Assembly (NCBI GenBank): GCA_963746325.1
Contig: CAVVBC010000024.1
Coordinates: 1 to 64,000, forward strand
Direction of reading: 5' to 3'
Source: RPQJ01 sp963746325
GTDB lineage: Bacteria > Pseudomonadota > Gammaproteobacteria > Steroidobacterales > Steroidobacteraceae
DNA length: 64,000 bases
In this document: positions 37,505 through 46,559 of the stretch, one piece after another
Layout of the letters: the number at the start of each line of letters is the position of its first letter
How positions within the stretch are numbered: position 1 is the stretch's first letter
Notes under the pieces: generated by a model
The model's input: the letters and a program-made list of their open reading frames with translations, nothing else
The model's database searches: none
Told to the model about the DNA's origin: nothing
Program-made: the position numbers and the translations under genes

Positions 37505-38161
37505 GGGCCGTCGCCTGCAGGTGAAGTCGCGGCACCTGTGGTCAGCAACACGGCCGACGCCGATGTAGCCCATGCCGCCCTGCACCGGCATGACGTGCCA
37601 GTCGTGCAGCCGCGGCGCGATGCGGTCCCACGGCGTGCGCAGGCCGCCGGCGTCCCCGTTGTAGGCGCGGTTCTTGAGATAGACCCACGGATTCAGCGGC
37701 GCGAGCCACCATGGAAAGTACTTGACGCCCGCGATCGCCACCGTGGCTCCAGGACGCGCGCAAGCGAGCAACGCGTCCACTGCGGACGCCGAGCGCAGGA
37801 TGTCGTGCGTGTAGTGGAAGAACAGCGCGTCGACCGGTTCCGGCAACCGCAGCCCCTGCGCGGGTGTTTCGTACAACTGCACGTTGTTCCACGCGGCCGC
37901 GGCGACTCGCGCGCAGGCGCGCGCGTGCATCTCGTGACTCTGGTCGAAGCCGAATACCCGCCCGCTCTCGCCGACTCCGGCGCGCAACAAAGGCAGGCTC
38001 AGGCCGGTGCCGCAACCGACGTCGAGTACGCGCTGCCCCGGCTGCAGTCGCAGCGCCGCCACCGTGCGTTCGCGGATGGGCCAGGTCGGACCGCACGTGG
38101 CGTCGTACCCAGCCGCCCGCTGCCGGTACTTCAGCACTCGAGCGCGTGCGGACCTCTGCAT
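37505..38161 (-). CDS. Class I SAM-dependent methyltransferase
   Basis: The SAM motif VLDVGCGTGLSLPLLRAG is at about residues 42-59 from an ATG at 38161, with GFDQSHEMHARA next. A GGGGGTG precedes that ATG. The YDATCGPTWPIRERTVAALR segment resembles ubiquinone/phospholipid-type methyltransferases. No stop codon separates it from the sulfatase that follows, so the end given is only the sulfatase start; either the genes are fused or an indel has removed the stop. The target is unknown. Confidence 0.75.
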
Positions 38162-38205
38162 CGGGCAGCACCCCCGCATCCTGCATCTGCCGTGGGGCCC
38201 GCCGC

Positions 38206-39584
38206 TCATACCGCCGAGGCCTCGGCCGACGCCGTGCACGAGGCGATGCCTGGCGTTGCAGCATGCGTGCGCGCCGGCAATGGCGCGTGGTCGAGATAAG
38301 GGGCGGGCCAGCCGAGCAGCGCGCTGGCGTCCTCGCAGCGCTGGCGCAAGTGCTCGCGGTCGTGGCCGCCCAGGTGCACGATCCCGTAGCGATGACTGCC
38401 GGTCCAGCGATAGTCGCGCGCCAGCGCGCGCCCGCGCTTGGCAAAACTGAGCAGGAGCGCATCCGGGAATGCGCGAGCCAAAGCTTCACGCTGCGTTGCT
38501 GCCGGAGCTGGCGGCACGGCACCACTCGGGTCGAAGGCCCGGTATACGAGACTGGCGGCCACGCCGGCGGTGGGCCGCAGTCGCGGCCGCGATTGCGGGT
38601 TCGCCCCCAGCGCGAGCGCCAGTGCCATGCCGTGCGCGTCGATGCCATGCACGCGCTCGTACAGGTCGGAAAACTGCGCGGCCAGCCGCGGATTGCATTC
38701 GATCACGCACAGGCGGTCGGCATGTTCGTCGTAGAAGAATTCGAGATTGAAGAAGCCGTGCGTGTAACCGATGGCGCCGAGGAAACGTTGCGCCACGTCG
38801 AGTGCGCGGCGCTGCACCGCGGCGGCGAGACGGCTCGGGTGTTCCCAGCGCATGAACGCCTGCGTGCCCGGGTACATGATCGCGTCCACTACGCCCAGCG
38901 CATGCACGCGGCCATCCTGCACCCAGCCGTCGAGGTTGTACTGCGGGGTCTGCGGCGGGACGGCTTCCTCGAGCAACATCCGGTAGGCACTGCCCGCCTG
39001 TGGCAGCCGTTCAAGGCAGACGCGTTCGAAGGGCTCCGTCAGCTGGCGGATGAGCCAACGCTCGCGCCAGCTGAACTGCGTGTGCGCACGCAGCTGACCC
39101 GGATCCTCGGCGCGCCGGGCAAGCACCGAGAAGGCGCCCTTCACCGGCTTCACGAACAGGGGGAACTCGAGCGTACTGTGAGAGGAGCCGTCATCGCCCG
39201 CGTCGAGGGCTGTGAACTTGAGGTTGGATTCAGGCGCAACCTGCTGCAGCACGCGCCGTGCATGCAGCTTGTGTTGGGCAGCGAGAATGCTTGCCGGCGT
39301 CGCGCCGGGCAGCCCGAGCTGCTCGGCCACCAGCGCCGCGGCAAGCGCGCCGTATTGCTCGTGATGGGACAGCACGGCGCGCCAGCCGCGCCGCCGCCCG
39401 CGCGCCGCCTGCTGCGCCGCGAAGTGTTCGAGGTCGAACCCCAGCGGAGCCGGCTCGGGAACGCGAACAGGTCGAAGCCGGCATGCTCGCAGCGCACCGG
39501 GCCGCCGGGCGCGCCGAGTCGCCGCATCGCGGCGCGATCCCAGTCGTACGCGAACAGCCAGCCAATGCGGGGCGATGAATTCAT
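38206..39584 (-). CDS. ATP-grasp domain protein, one frameshift
   Basis: Probable carboxylate-amine or carboxylate-thiol ligase. The first 50 residues (MNSSPRIGWLFAYDWDRAAM...) are in one frame. The frame shifts at about 39440 in a short G-run (TGGGGTTC); one extra G would restore it to FDLEHFAAQQAARG. The remainder carries ATP-grasp features: EFPLFVKPVKGAFSVLARR, then NLEFFYDEHADRLCVIECNP with the metal-binding Glu/Asn. It is the first gene of a unit with the methyltransferase and sulfatase, hinting at a small biosynthetic or envelope-modifying set. Confidence 0.8.
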
Positions 39585-39672
39585 CGGCGGTGGACTGTCA
39601 TCGCGTCATGTTCCTGGAACCTGCAGCCGCGCGCGGTCCTCATGCCCGCGCGCCGCCGCGCGGACGAGATGA

Positions 39673-39984
39673 TGGTGGGCCCGCTGGGATTCGAACCCAG
39701 GACCGAGGGATTCACGTGACCCCGAAGTTTCCTTCGGGCGTGGACTATCTCTTCACCCTCGGCCTCATGCCGGTCGGGTGCGGGACGCTGAACCTGTTAT
39801 CAAGGGCACTGCAGCCCTCAGGTAGTCTCTGCACCTTCCGGCGGTGTACCGCCGGCTTGGCTCAGGGTTGCCATCGACGCTGCCGTCATTAGGTTTCCCT
39901 GAATTCATCCCGTCCACTCCGTGGATTACTCCGCGAAGGCACCTTTCGATGAGTCCCCTGCACTAACCGCTGTGCTACAGGCCC
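39673..39984 (-). tRNA. tRNA-Ile(CAU) gene interrupted by a group I intron
   Basis: Exon 1 (39949-39984) and exon 2 (39673-39712) join to a full cloverleaf. The acceptor GGGCCTG pairs with CGGGCCC, followed by A and CCA. The D-arm is GCAC/GTGC, the anticodon loop CTCATAA on a GGGGA/TCCCT stem, and the T-arm CTGGG/CCCAG. The anticodon is CAU. The body resembles tRNA-Ile2 (lysidine-modified) more than either Met tRNA. That would agree with the known intron in Azoarcus tRNA-Ile(CAU). The encoded CCA is intact. Confidence 0.88.
39713..39948 (-). ncRNA. Group I self-splicing intron in the tRNA anticodon loop
   Basis: 236 nt inserted after U36 of the anticodon, ending in G as group I introns do. 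Core segments closely follow the Azoarcus tRNA-Ile ribozyme: AATTCAGGGAAACCTAA (P/Q region), GCAACCCTGAGCCAAGC (R side), GAAGGTGCAGAGACTA (P7/S) and GATAGTCCA. The 5' exon CAU can pair with an internal GUG across a CGAAAG loop to give the short P1 with its U-G wobble. It has no internal reading frame. The Azoarcus-like IC3 subgroup is likely. Confidence 0.88.
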
Positions 39985-40054
39985 CTGCGTGATTCTACAG
40001 AACACGGGAATTAATGGCATGGAAACGATGACATGAGACCCGCAATGTAGACCG

Positions 40055-40450
40055 ATGCATCCCCCCACAACGCCAAGTTGCTCGATTTGCGGCCAGCCGC
40101 TAAGCGGCGAACAGACGGCATTCTGCTCACGGCTCTGCAAAAACAAGAACACGAATTACCATCACCAGAGCTACGGAAAACAGTTGGAGCGAGGCAGAAC
40201 CCGGAAGATCAAGCTGCTGATGAAATTGGGCGGTCAGTGCGTGGTCTGCGGTTATGCCCGGAACCTTGCGGCGCTCGAGTTTCACCATGTCGATCCACGG
40301 TCAAAGCTCTTTCAGCTGGACATGAGATCGCTTGCCAACCGAAACCGGGCCGAGGTCGAGAGGGAGGCAAGAAAATGCGTCCTCTTGTGTTCCAATTGCC
40401 ACGCGGAGCACCACAACCCAGGTTCGTTCATAAACTGGAGTTTAGGCTGA
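40055..40450 (+). CDS. Free-standing HNH endonuclease
   Basis: A 131-residue Zn-finger/HNH protein. The N-terminal finger has CSICG and FCSRLCKNK. The HNH core has CVVCGY, the ALEFHHVDP histidine pair, and CVLLCSNCHAEHH. Similar small nucleases occur in phages as intron-linked homing enzymes. It diverges from the intron-bearing tRNA, with 70 bp between them, and is lower in GC than its neighbours. A role in spreading the adjacent intron is inferred only. Confidence 0.85.
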   Translation: MHPPTTPSCSICGQPLSGEQTAFCSRLCKNKNTNYHHQSYGKQLERGRTRKIKLLMKLGGQCVVCGYARNLAALEFHHVDPRSKLFQLDMRSLANRNRAEVEREARKCVLLCSNCHAEHHNPGSFINWSLG

Positions 40451-40459
40451 CTGTCAGCG

Positions 40460-41636
40460 CTACTTCGCCGCCGTCACCCGCAGCAACTGGCCCTGGCTGT
40501 CATCGGTGAGCAGGTACAAGGCGCCGTCCGGCCCGTTGACCACCGCGCGGATGCGCTTCTTCAGCGCCTCACCGAACAGGCGCTCCTCACGCACGACCTT
40601 GCCGTCGCGCAGTTCCAGCCGCGCAAGCTCCATCGCCTTCAATCCGCCGACGAACACATTGCCCTTCCACTGCGGAATCGCGTCGCCGGTGTAGAACGCA
40701 AGGCCGCTCGTCGCAATCGACGGCACCCAGTAATGCACGGGCGACTCGAGCCCCGGGGCCTCGGTACGGTCGCTGATCGCTGGCGCCCGAATACTCCGTG
40801 CCATAGGTCACCAGCGGCCAGCCGTAATTGCGCCCGGCGAGCGTGCGATTGAGTTCGTCGCCGCCCTTGGCGCCATGCTCGTTGGTCCACAGCTCACCGG
40901 TTTGCGGGTGCAGCGCGGCGCCCTGGATGTTGCGGTGGCCGAGCGACCAGATCTCCGGCAGCGCACCGGCCTGCTTCAGATAGGGATTGTCGGCGGGCGC
41001 CTTGCCGTCACGATCGATGCGCACGACCTTGCCGATGTGGTTGTCGAGCGACTGCACGCGGTCGCGACCCTTGTTGCGATCACCCAGCGTCACGAAGAGG
41101 TTGCCGTCACGGCCGAAGACCAGCCGCGAGCCGAAGTGGTGCCCGCCGGACATCGCCGGCTGTTGCCTGAAGATCACGACGACGTCGCTCAGGCCCTTGT
41201 CCCCGAGCGTGGCGCGGGCGACGCTCGTGCCGTTCAGGCCATCGCCGCGCACTTCCGCGAACGACAGGTAAATGCGCTTGTTGCGCGCGAAATCGGGGTC
41301 GAGCACGACGTCGAGCAGGCCGCCCTGGTTGATTGCATCCACCTTGGGCACGCCCGCGAGCGGCGCGCTGACCTTGCCGCTGCGATCGATCAGCCGCAGC
41401 CGGCCCGGTCGCTCGGTCACCAGGGCGCTGCCATCCGGCAGGAATGCGATCCCCCATGGGTTCTCGAGGCCTGCCGCGACCACGGTCAGCTGCACCGACG
41501 CCAGGTCCGTCTTGACCGTCTGCGGCGTGCCCACCAGCGCCAGCACCGGCGCGGAGACGAGCAGCAGCGCGGGGATCAAGCCCGCGTGCACGGGGCGCGC
41601 TGAGCGCAGGAATGGGGCAGAAATCAACCTTGGCAT
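40460..41636 (-). CDS. PQQ-dependent aldose sugar dehydrogenase (YliI/Asd type), one frameshift
   Basis: Periplasmic beta-propeller enzyme that oxidises sugars with pyrroloquinoline quinone. A signal-like N-terminus (LIPALLLVSAPVLALVG) is followed by NPWGIAFLPDGSALVTERPG, GGLLDVVLDPDFA and SGGHHFGSRLVFGRDGNLFV. Later IWSLGHRNIQGAALHP and WTNEHGAKGGDELN follow. The frame changes near 40790 after GTEYSGA, and the last third (HYWVPSIATSGLAFYTGD) lies in the other frame. This is likely a sequence error, since both parts are conserved. Confidence 0.87.
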
Positions 41637-41760
41637 GGCACTTCCCGGTTTGTCGATTGCCCGCCATCTTCGCAGTGAACGGGCGGTCGGAGCCAGTCGT
41701 CCGGGTCCGACAAGCGCCGCGGTGCGGCCCGCCTTGCGGCGGGCTGCCCGTCGCGCCCGG

Positions 41761-42207
41761 TCAGAACTTCTTCTGCTCCAGGGCCGTGCTCGTCGCGGCA
41801 TTCGCGGCAGCTTCCCGCGCCTTGAATTCGGCCAGTTCGTTGCGTCCTTCGACGAAGTAATAGATCAGGAACGCAGCGCCGACGCCTGCGGGGATCAGCC
41901 CGAGGTAGGCCACGCTCGAGTCGGCCACCGCGCCCAGGAACAGGAACACGGCGATGCCGACGAAAAGCCAGATCATGCCCGTCAGCAGGTGACGCGGGCG
42001 CTCGACCCGGCCCAGCGGCTTGAAAAACGCCTCGGGCAGGGGGGGAATCTCCATGCCACGCTCGATCCCGGCCAGGCGCTCCTTGTGGTGCGCCTCGACG
42101 ATGTCGCGGCGGCGGCGATAATCGGTGATCGCGTAGACGATGGGGATGGCCAGCGACATGACGATCGCGGTGATGGGGATGAATACGGCAACGGTGTCAG
42201 TGTTCAT
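41761..42207 (-). CDS. Small membrane protein, DUF6249-like
   Basis: A 148-residue protein. It has one membrane span near the N-terminus (AVFIPITAIVMSLAIPIVYA), a charged middle (DIVEAHHKERLAGIERGMEI), and two further spans (LLTGMIWLFVGIAVFLFLGA; VAYLGLIPAGVGAAFLIYYF). An AGGAGA precedes the ATG. It is divergent from an ECF sigma factor gene; in related bacteria such proteins often accompany a sigma/anti-sigma pair. Function unknown. Confidence 0.75.
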   Translation of the reverse strand: MNTDTVAVFIPITAIVMSLAIPIVYAITDYRRRRDIVEAHHKERLAGIERGMEIPPLPEAFFKPLGRVERPRHLLTGMIWLFVGIAVFLFLGAVADSSVAYLGLIPAGVGAAFLIYYFVEGRNELAEFKAREAAANAATSTALEQKKF

Positions 42208-42310
42208 GGTCCGGGTCTCCTGGGCAGTTGACGTTTGTATGCGCCAGCCGCCCGGAAGGTTGCACGGCTGCAGTTGCAACCTTTGCCCGCCCGGGGGCAT
42301 ATAAAGGCGC

Positions 42311-42859
42311 ATGGACGCGGCAATTCAAGCTCACCTGGCTGCGGGCCGCCATGCCCGCGCCTTCGACTTGATCGTGCCCGAGTTCCGGGACCGCGTTTTC
42401 CGGCTGTCGTTCTCGATCCTGCGGGAGCGCGCGGCGGCCGAGGACGCCACGCAGGAAACACTGGTCCGGGTCTGGAAGGCGCTGCCGGGTTTCGACGGCC
42501 GCGCGGCGCTGGGCACGTGGATCTACGCGATCGCGCGCAATACCTGCCTGATGGAATTGCGCAAGCGCCGTCCGACGGTCTCGTTCGACGACCCCGACTC
42601 GGCCGAGGCGCAGCATGCCGCCGCACTGGTCGCGACCGGGCCCGCCGAGGATCCGGAACGCGACAACCTGCTGCGGCTGCTGGAGACGCTGCCCGCCAAC
42701 CAGCAGCAGGCCGTGCGCTTGTTTTATCTCGAGGACCGTTCCTACGACGCCGTCGCCGCTGCGCTCGGCATGCCGCTCGGGACGGTCAAGAACCTGTTAT
42801 TCCGGGCACGCAAACGCTTGATGGAGCTTGCCCGCCCTGCCGAGGTCCATGCCGCATGA
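42311..42859 (+). CDS. ECF-type sigma-70 factor
   Basis: An 182-residue alternative sigma factor. Region 2 contains RVFRLSFSILRERAAAEDAT, QETLVRVWKALPGFDGRAAL and TWIYAIARNTCL. Region 4 contains LPANQQQAVRLFYLEDRSYD and GMPLGTVKNLLFRARKRL. Its last codons overlap the start of a zinc-finger anti-sigma gene (ATGA), the usual arrangement for control by partner binding. Confidence 0.92.
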   Translation: MDAAIQAHLAAGRHARAFDLIVPEFRDRVFRLSFSILRERAAAEDATQETLVRVWKALPGFDGRAALGTWIYAIARNTCLMELRKRRPTVSFDDPDSAEAQHAAALVATGPAEDPERDNLLRLLETLPANQQQAVRLFYLEDRSYDAVAAALGMPLGTVKNLLFRARKRLMELARPAEVHAA

Positions 42860-43473
42860 ACCAGACCAGCCACGAACACGCACTCTCGCTCGGCCCCTGC
42901 GCCGATTACGAGTTCGACCTCGTCGAGCAGAGCGAGGGCGCCGTCGCGCCAGAACTGGCGGCGCGCCTGCAACAGCACCTTGCACACTGCGCGCGCTGCC
43001 GCGCGTATGCCGCCGGGCTGGTCCAGCTCGACGCCGCGCTGGCCGATGACCTGCCGCGGCCCGCGCTGTCGCCTGGGTTCGACGAACGCCTCGCGGCGCG
43101 AATCGCCGGCCTGCAGCGTGCGCCCGATCGGATCGGGGCCCTCGCCGCTGCGCAGCGCGAGCACGAGCAGCTGCTGCGCGCGCTGGGGCGCGGTGTCGGC
43201 TGGCGGACCTGGCTGAATGCCGCGGCGCTCGGCTCGGTGGCCGGGGGTGTCGTGCTGGCGCTCGATTCGTTCGCGCCGCAGTTGCTGCAGGCGTACGGCC
43301 TGGTGCCCGCCGGCTTCAGCGCGTCCACGACGTTCGCGACGCTGCTGGGCGTGGCTGCGGTGGCGTGCGGGCTGGCGTTCAGCCACCGGCGCGCAGGCGT
43401 TGTGATCTTCGACGATCGAGTTGCCCCCGTCGGCCACGATCAACTGACCCGTGACGTACGACGCCTCGCGTGA
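42856..43473 (+). CDS. Zinc-finger anti-sigma factor, C-terminus uncertain
   Basis: The partner of the preceding sigma factor. An anti-sigma zinc-binding domain is visible as LQQHLAHCARCRAYAAGL (HxxxCxxC). A membrane span follows (ATFATLLGVAAVACGLAFS near residues 155-175). The in-frame stop is at 43473, but the reading frame then overlaps the conserved 3' end of the opposing SDR gene. A single-base indel would end it near 43405 instead, which is the more natural length. The true end is open. Confidence 0.75.
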   Translation: MNQTSHEHALSLGPCADYEFDLVEQSEGAVAPELAARLQQHLAHCARCRAYAAGLVQLDAALADDLPRPALSPGFDERLAARIAGLQRAPDRIGALAAAQREHEQLLRALGRGVGWRTWLNAAALGSVAGGVVLALDSFAPQLLQAYGLVPAGFSASTTFATLLGVAAVACGLAFSHRRAGVVIFDDRVAPVGHDQLTRDVRRLA

Positions 43474-44156
43474 GGCGAGGAAGGCGATCAGCGCCGCGAT
43501 TTCGGCGGGCGTTCCCGAGCGTCGCACGGGTGTCCGCAAGCCGGCAGCAGCCTCGCGCCCTGTCTGCGATCCCGTCGCGATCCAGCCCGGCGCGACCGCA
43601 TTGATCGTCACGCCGTAAGGTGCGGCCTCGAGCGCCACGGCGCGCGTGAACCCGACCATGCCGGCTTTCGCGGCGGCGTAGGCCGTATCGCCCGCCACCG
43701 CCGAGACGGTGCCAGCGGTCGAGGACACGTTGATCACGCGGCCGTAGCCGCGAGCCTTCATCCCGTGCAGGAACGCGCGGGTGACCGGGAACGCCTGGTG
43801 AGGCTGCGATCGAGCGAGCGCTGCCAGTCCGTGCGGTCGAGCCGTTCGAGCTCATCCGGAGCATCCATCTCGCCAAGGATCGCCATGCCGGCGTTGTTGA
43901 CGAGGACGCCGACGTCGCCGTGCGCCTCCGCGTGCTCGCGCAGGCGCTCGATGTCTGCCTCGACCGTGAGGTCTGCGACGACGCCATGCGCGGCATGACC
44001 CTCGGCGCGCAGCTCGGCCGCGCGGTCACCGATGCGGTCGGTGGTCGAGACGATCAGGACGCAGTGTCGCGCGCGGGCCAGCGCCCGCGCGGTGGCGAAG
44101 CCGATGCCGGTGGGGCTGCCTGCACCCGTGACGACGGCGACTGGGCGCGCGGCCAC
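43379..44156 (-). CDS. Short-chain dehydrogenase/reductase, frameshifted
   Basis: An SDR with TGAGSPTGIGFATARALA, LVNNAGMAILGE, then after a frame change near 43790 VINVSSTAGTVSAVAGDTAY (catalytic Ser and Tyr), AAAKAGMVGF and GQLIVADGGNS at the C-terminus. The in-frame 3' part runs on without a stop far into the anti-sigma gene, so a second indel near 43410 is likely; the end given is the nearest stop in the alternative frame. A GTG at 44156 is the best start, 12 bp after ilvE. The substrate is unknown. Confidence 0.72.
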
Positions 44157-44167
44157 GGGCGTCGCGC

Positions 44168-45181
44168 TCAGACCTTGCGCGTCCAGCCGAAGGTGTCGGG
44201 CGCAGTGCCGTTCTGGATCGCGACCAGGGCGGCGCGCAGCTTCTGCGTCACCGGGCCGACTTCGCCGTTGCCGACCGGCACGTCGGTGCCGTCGCTGCGC
44301 ACCAGCGTGCCGACGCCCGCGAGCACGGCAGCCGTGCCGGAAAGCGCTGCTTCGCCGGTCTTGACCCACTCCATCATCTCGGCAACGTCGAACACACGCT
44401 CCTCGACCTTGAAGCCCTGCTGCTTCGCCATCGTGAGCAGCGAGTCACGCGTGACGCCGTGCAGGAACGTCGTGTCGAGGCTGCGCGTGAGGATGTGACC
44501 CTCGCGGATCAGCAGGAAGTTGGCGGCGCCGGTTTCCTGCACCGAGCCTTCGGGGCAGAACAGGACCTGGTCGATCTTGTACTTTTCCTTCGCCGCGAGC
44601 GTCGGGCCCATGGCCGCGGCGTAGTTGCCGCCGGTCTTGACCATGCCGAGATGCTCGGCTGTGCGGTGCTTCTGGTCCTCGACATAGATGCGCAGCGGCT
44701 TCATGCCGCCCGCGAAGTAATCCCACACCGGGCTTGCCAGCACGATCAGCGTCGCTTCGTTCGACGGCTGCGACGCCGCGCCGATGTTGGGCATCGTGCC
44801 GAAGAGCACCGGGCGCATGTACAGCGCGCCGGGCGGCTCGGGGACCTGCGCACGGTTGGCATCGATCGTCTGCAGGATCATGCGTTCGAGTTGCGCCGCG
44901 TCGGGCACCGGCAGCATCAGCAGCCTCGCGCTCTGGCGCAGCCGGGCGATGTGCCGATCCATGCGAAACACGTGGATGCTGCCGTCTGCATAGCGATAGG
45001 CCTTGAAGCCTTCAAAACAGGTGCTGGCGTAATGCAGCACGTGCGCTGAGGGGTGCATCGGGATCGGCGCAACCGGCGCGAGCTTGTCGGCCTGCCACGC
45101 GCCGGCGGCGTAGGTGGCGACGCTCATCTGGTCGGCGAGGACGGTGCCAAAGGCGGGACGCGCGGCGGGAGTCGTTGTCAT
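44168..45181 (-). CDS. ilvE: Branched-chain amino acid aminotransferase
   Basis: Class IV PLP enzyme that interconverts Leu/Ile/Val and their 2-oxoacids. Motifs include HVLHYASTCFEGFKAYR, GALYMRPVLFGT, the PLP lysine in HLGMVKTGGNYAAAM, and QETGAANFLLI. It is 337 residues long. It is adjacent to and co-oriented with the branched-chain 2-oxoacid dehydrogenase genes, so here it probably feeds leucine/valine breakdown, although it is reversible. Confidence 0.93.
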   Translation of the reverse strand: MTTTPAARPAFGTVLADQMSVATYAAGAWQADKLAPVAPIPMHPSAHVLHYASTCFEGFKAYRYADGSIHVFRMDRHIARLRQSARLLMLPVPDAAQLERMILQTIDANRAQVPEPPGALYMRPVLFGTMPNIGAASQPSNEATLIVLASPVWDYFAGGMKPLRIYVEDQKHRTAEHLGMVKTGGNYAAAMGPTLAAKEKYKIDQVLFCPEGSVQETGAANFLLIREGHILTRSLDTTFLHGVTRDSLLTMAKQQGFKVEERVFDVAEMMEWVKTGEAALSGTAAVLAGVGTLVRSDGTDVPVGNGEVGPVTQKLRAALVAIQNGTAPDTFGWTRKV

Positions 45182-45223
45182 GGCTGTTCTCTGGAACGGA
45201 TCGGCACACTGGAGGGCGCCAGT

Positions 45224-46559
45224 TTAACCGGGGATGAAGATCGTCGCGGGGTGCTCGAGCAGGTCCTTGAGCGCCAGGATCATCGCAGCGGCGTCGTAAC
45301 CGTCCACGAAACGGTGATCGAACGACGACGAGAGATTCATGATGCGGCGGATCGCGACCGCGCCGTCGAGGACCACGGGCCGGTCGATGGCCTTGTTGAC
45401 CCCGATGATGCCCATCTCGGGCGCGTTGATGATCGGCGTCGAGACGATGCCGCCCATCCGGCCGAGGCTGGTGATGGTGATCGTCGAGCCGCTCAGTTCC
45501 TCGCGCGAGGCCTTGTTGCTCTTGGCGGCCTCCGACACGCGCCGGATTTCGTCGGAGAGGTCCCAGAGCGTGCGCGCCTCAGCGTGCCGCACCACGGGCA
45601 CCTTGAGGCCGTCGGGTGTCTGCGTCGCCACGCCCAGGTGCACCGGACGATGCCGGATCAGCACGTTTCTTTCGGCATCGTAGTGCGCGTTGCACTGTGG
45701 AAATTCCTCGAGCACGCGCGCGAGCGCGGCGGCGAGGAACGGCAGGTACGTGAGCGCGGGCGTGCCCTTGGGCGCGCGCGCATTGAGGTGCGTGCGCAGC
45801 GACTCGAGTTCGGTGACGTCCACTTCCTCGACGTAGGAGAAATGCGGGATCGTGCGCGCGGCGTCGGTCATGCGTTGCGCGATCACGCGCCGCACGCCGA
45901 TGACCTTGACCTCGTCGCTGCCGGTCCTGGGACGCAGCAACGAAGGCGCAGCGCCGCCAGCGCCATTCCTGCCGGCGGGTGCGGCGCCGCTGACCGCTGC
46001 GACGAAGTCCTTCGGCATGATCCGCCCGCTGGGCCCGGAACCCGCGACCTGGCGCAGGTCGATGCCGGCCTCGCGTGCCTTGCGGCGCGTTGCGGGCGAG
46101 GCCTTTACGCGACCCGCTTCACCCGCGCCCTGCGCCTCTCCCACGGGAGTGGGAGGGGTCGCGCGCGGCGCGGGTGGAGGGAGCAGGACCCTCACCCCTG
46201 CCCTCTCCCGCTGGCGCGGGAGAGGGAGCCGGAGACGGAGCAAGACCCTCACCCCGGCCCTCTCCCGCTGCCGCGGGAGAGGGAGCAGGAGGCGGAGCGG
46301 TCACGTCATCGTCGGCGGCTGCGGTCTCGAACACGACGAGTTCGGAGCCCACTCGCACCATGTCGCCGGGCTGGCCGTTGATCGCCACGACCTTGCCACT
46401 GACCGGCGCCGGTACTTCGACCGCCGCCTTGTCGGTCATGACTTCGGCCATGACCTGGTCTTCGTTGACCATGTCGCCCACGCGGATGTGCCACGCCACG
46501 ACTTCGGCTTCGACCGTGCCTTCACCGAGGTCAGGCATCTTGAAGACGTAGCGCGTCAT
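45224..46559 (-). CDS. Branched-chain 2-oxoacid dehydrogenase E2 (lipoyl acyltransferase), frame break in linker
   Basis: Core acyltransferase of the BCKDH complex. The lipoyl domain begins MTRYVFKMPDLGEGTVEAEV and contains MTDKAAVEVPAP with the lipoylated Lys. The peripheral-subunit binding domain (VKASPATRRKAREAGIDLRQ) and catalytic domain (SSSFDHRFVDGYDAA with the active His) lie in another frame. The frame changes within a tandem palindromic repeat at about 46146-46300 that encodes the linker. It starts at 46559, overlapping the E1beta stop. Confidence 0.87.
46146..46300. repeat. Tandem palindromic repeats inside the E2 linker
   Basis: Two ~57-bp units and a degenerate third. Each holds a palindrome of the form CCCTCTCCCGCTG-N-CGCGGGAGAGGG, preceded by a CCCTCACCCC motif. 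This type of GAGAGGG palindrome is a common dispersed intergenic repeat in proteobacteria. Here it sits in coding sequence. Confidence 0.8.

Noticed and set aside
39575..39892. Protein-coding frame across the tRNA/intron
   Set aside because: The region folds as a tRNA with a group I intron on the other strand; the frame is incidental.
42235..43473. A single 412-codon protein covering both the sigma and anti-sigma region
   Set aside because: Its first 200 codons are out of frame with the sigma factor, which is clearly conserved in the other frame. Only the part from 42856 is real.
46146..46300. Possible CRISPR array
   Set aside because: Only two to three palindromic units of ~57 bp with no distinct spacers and no cas genes; it lies in the E2 linker.
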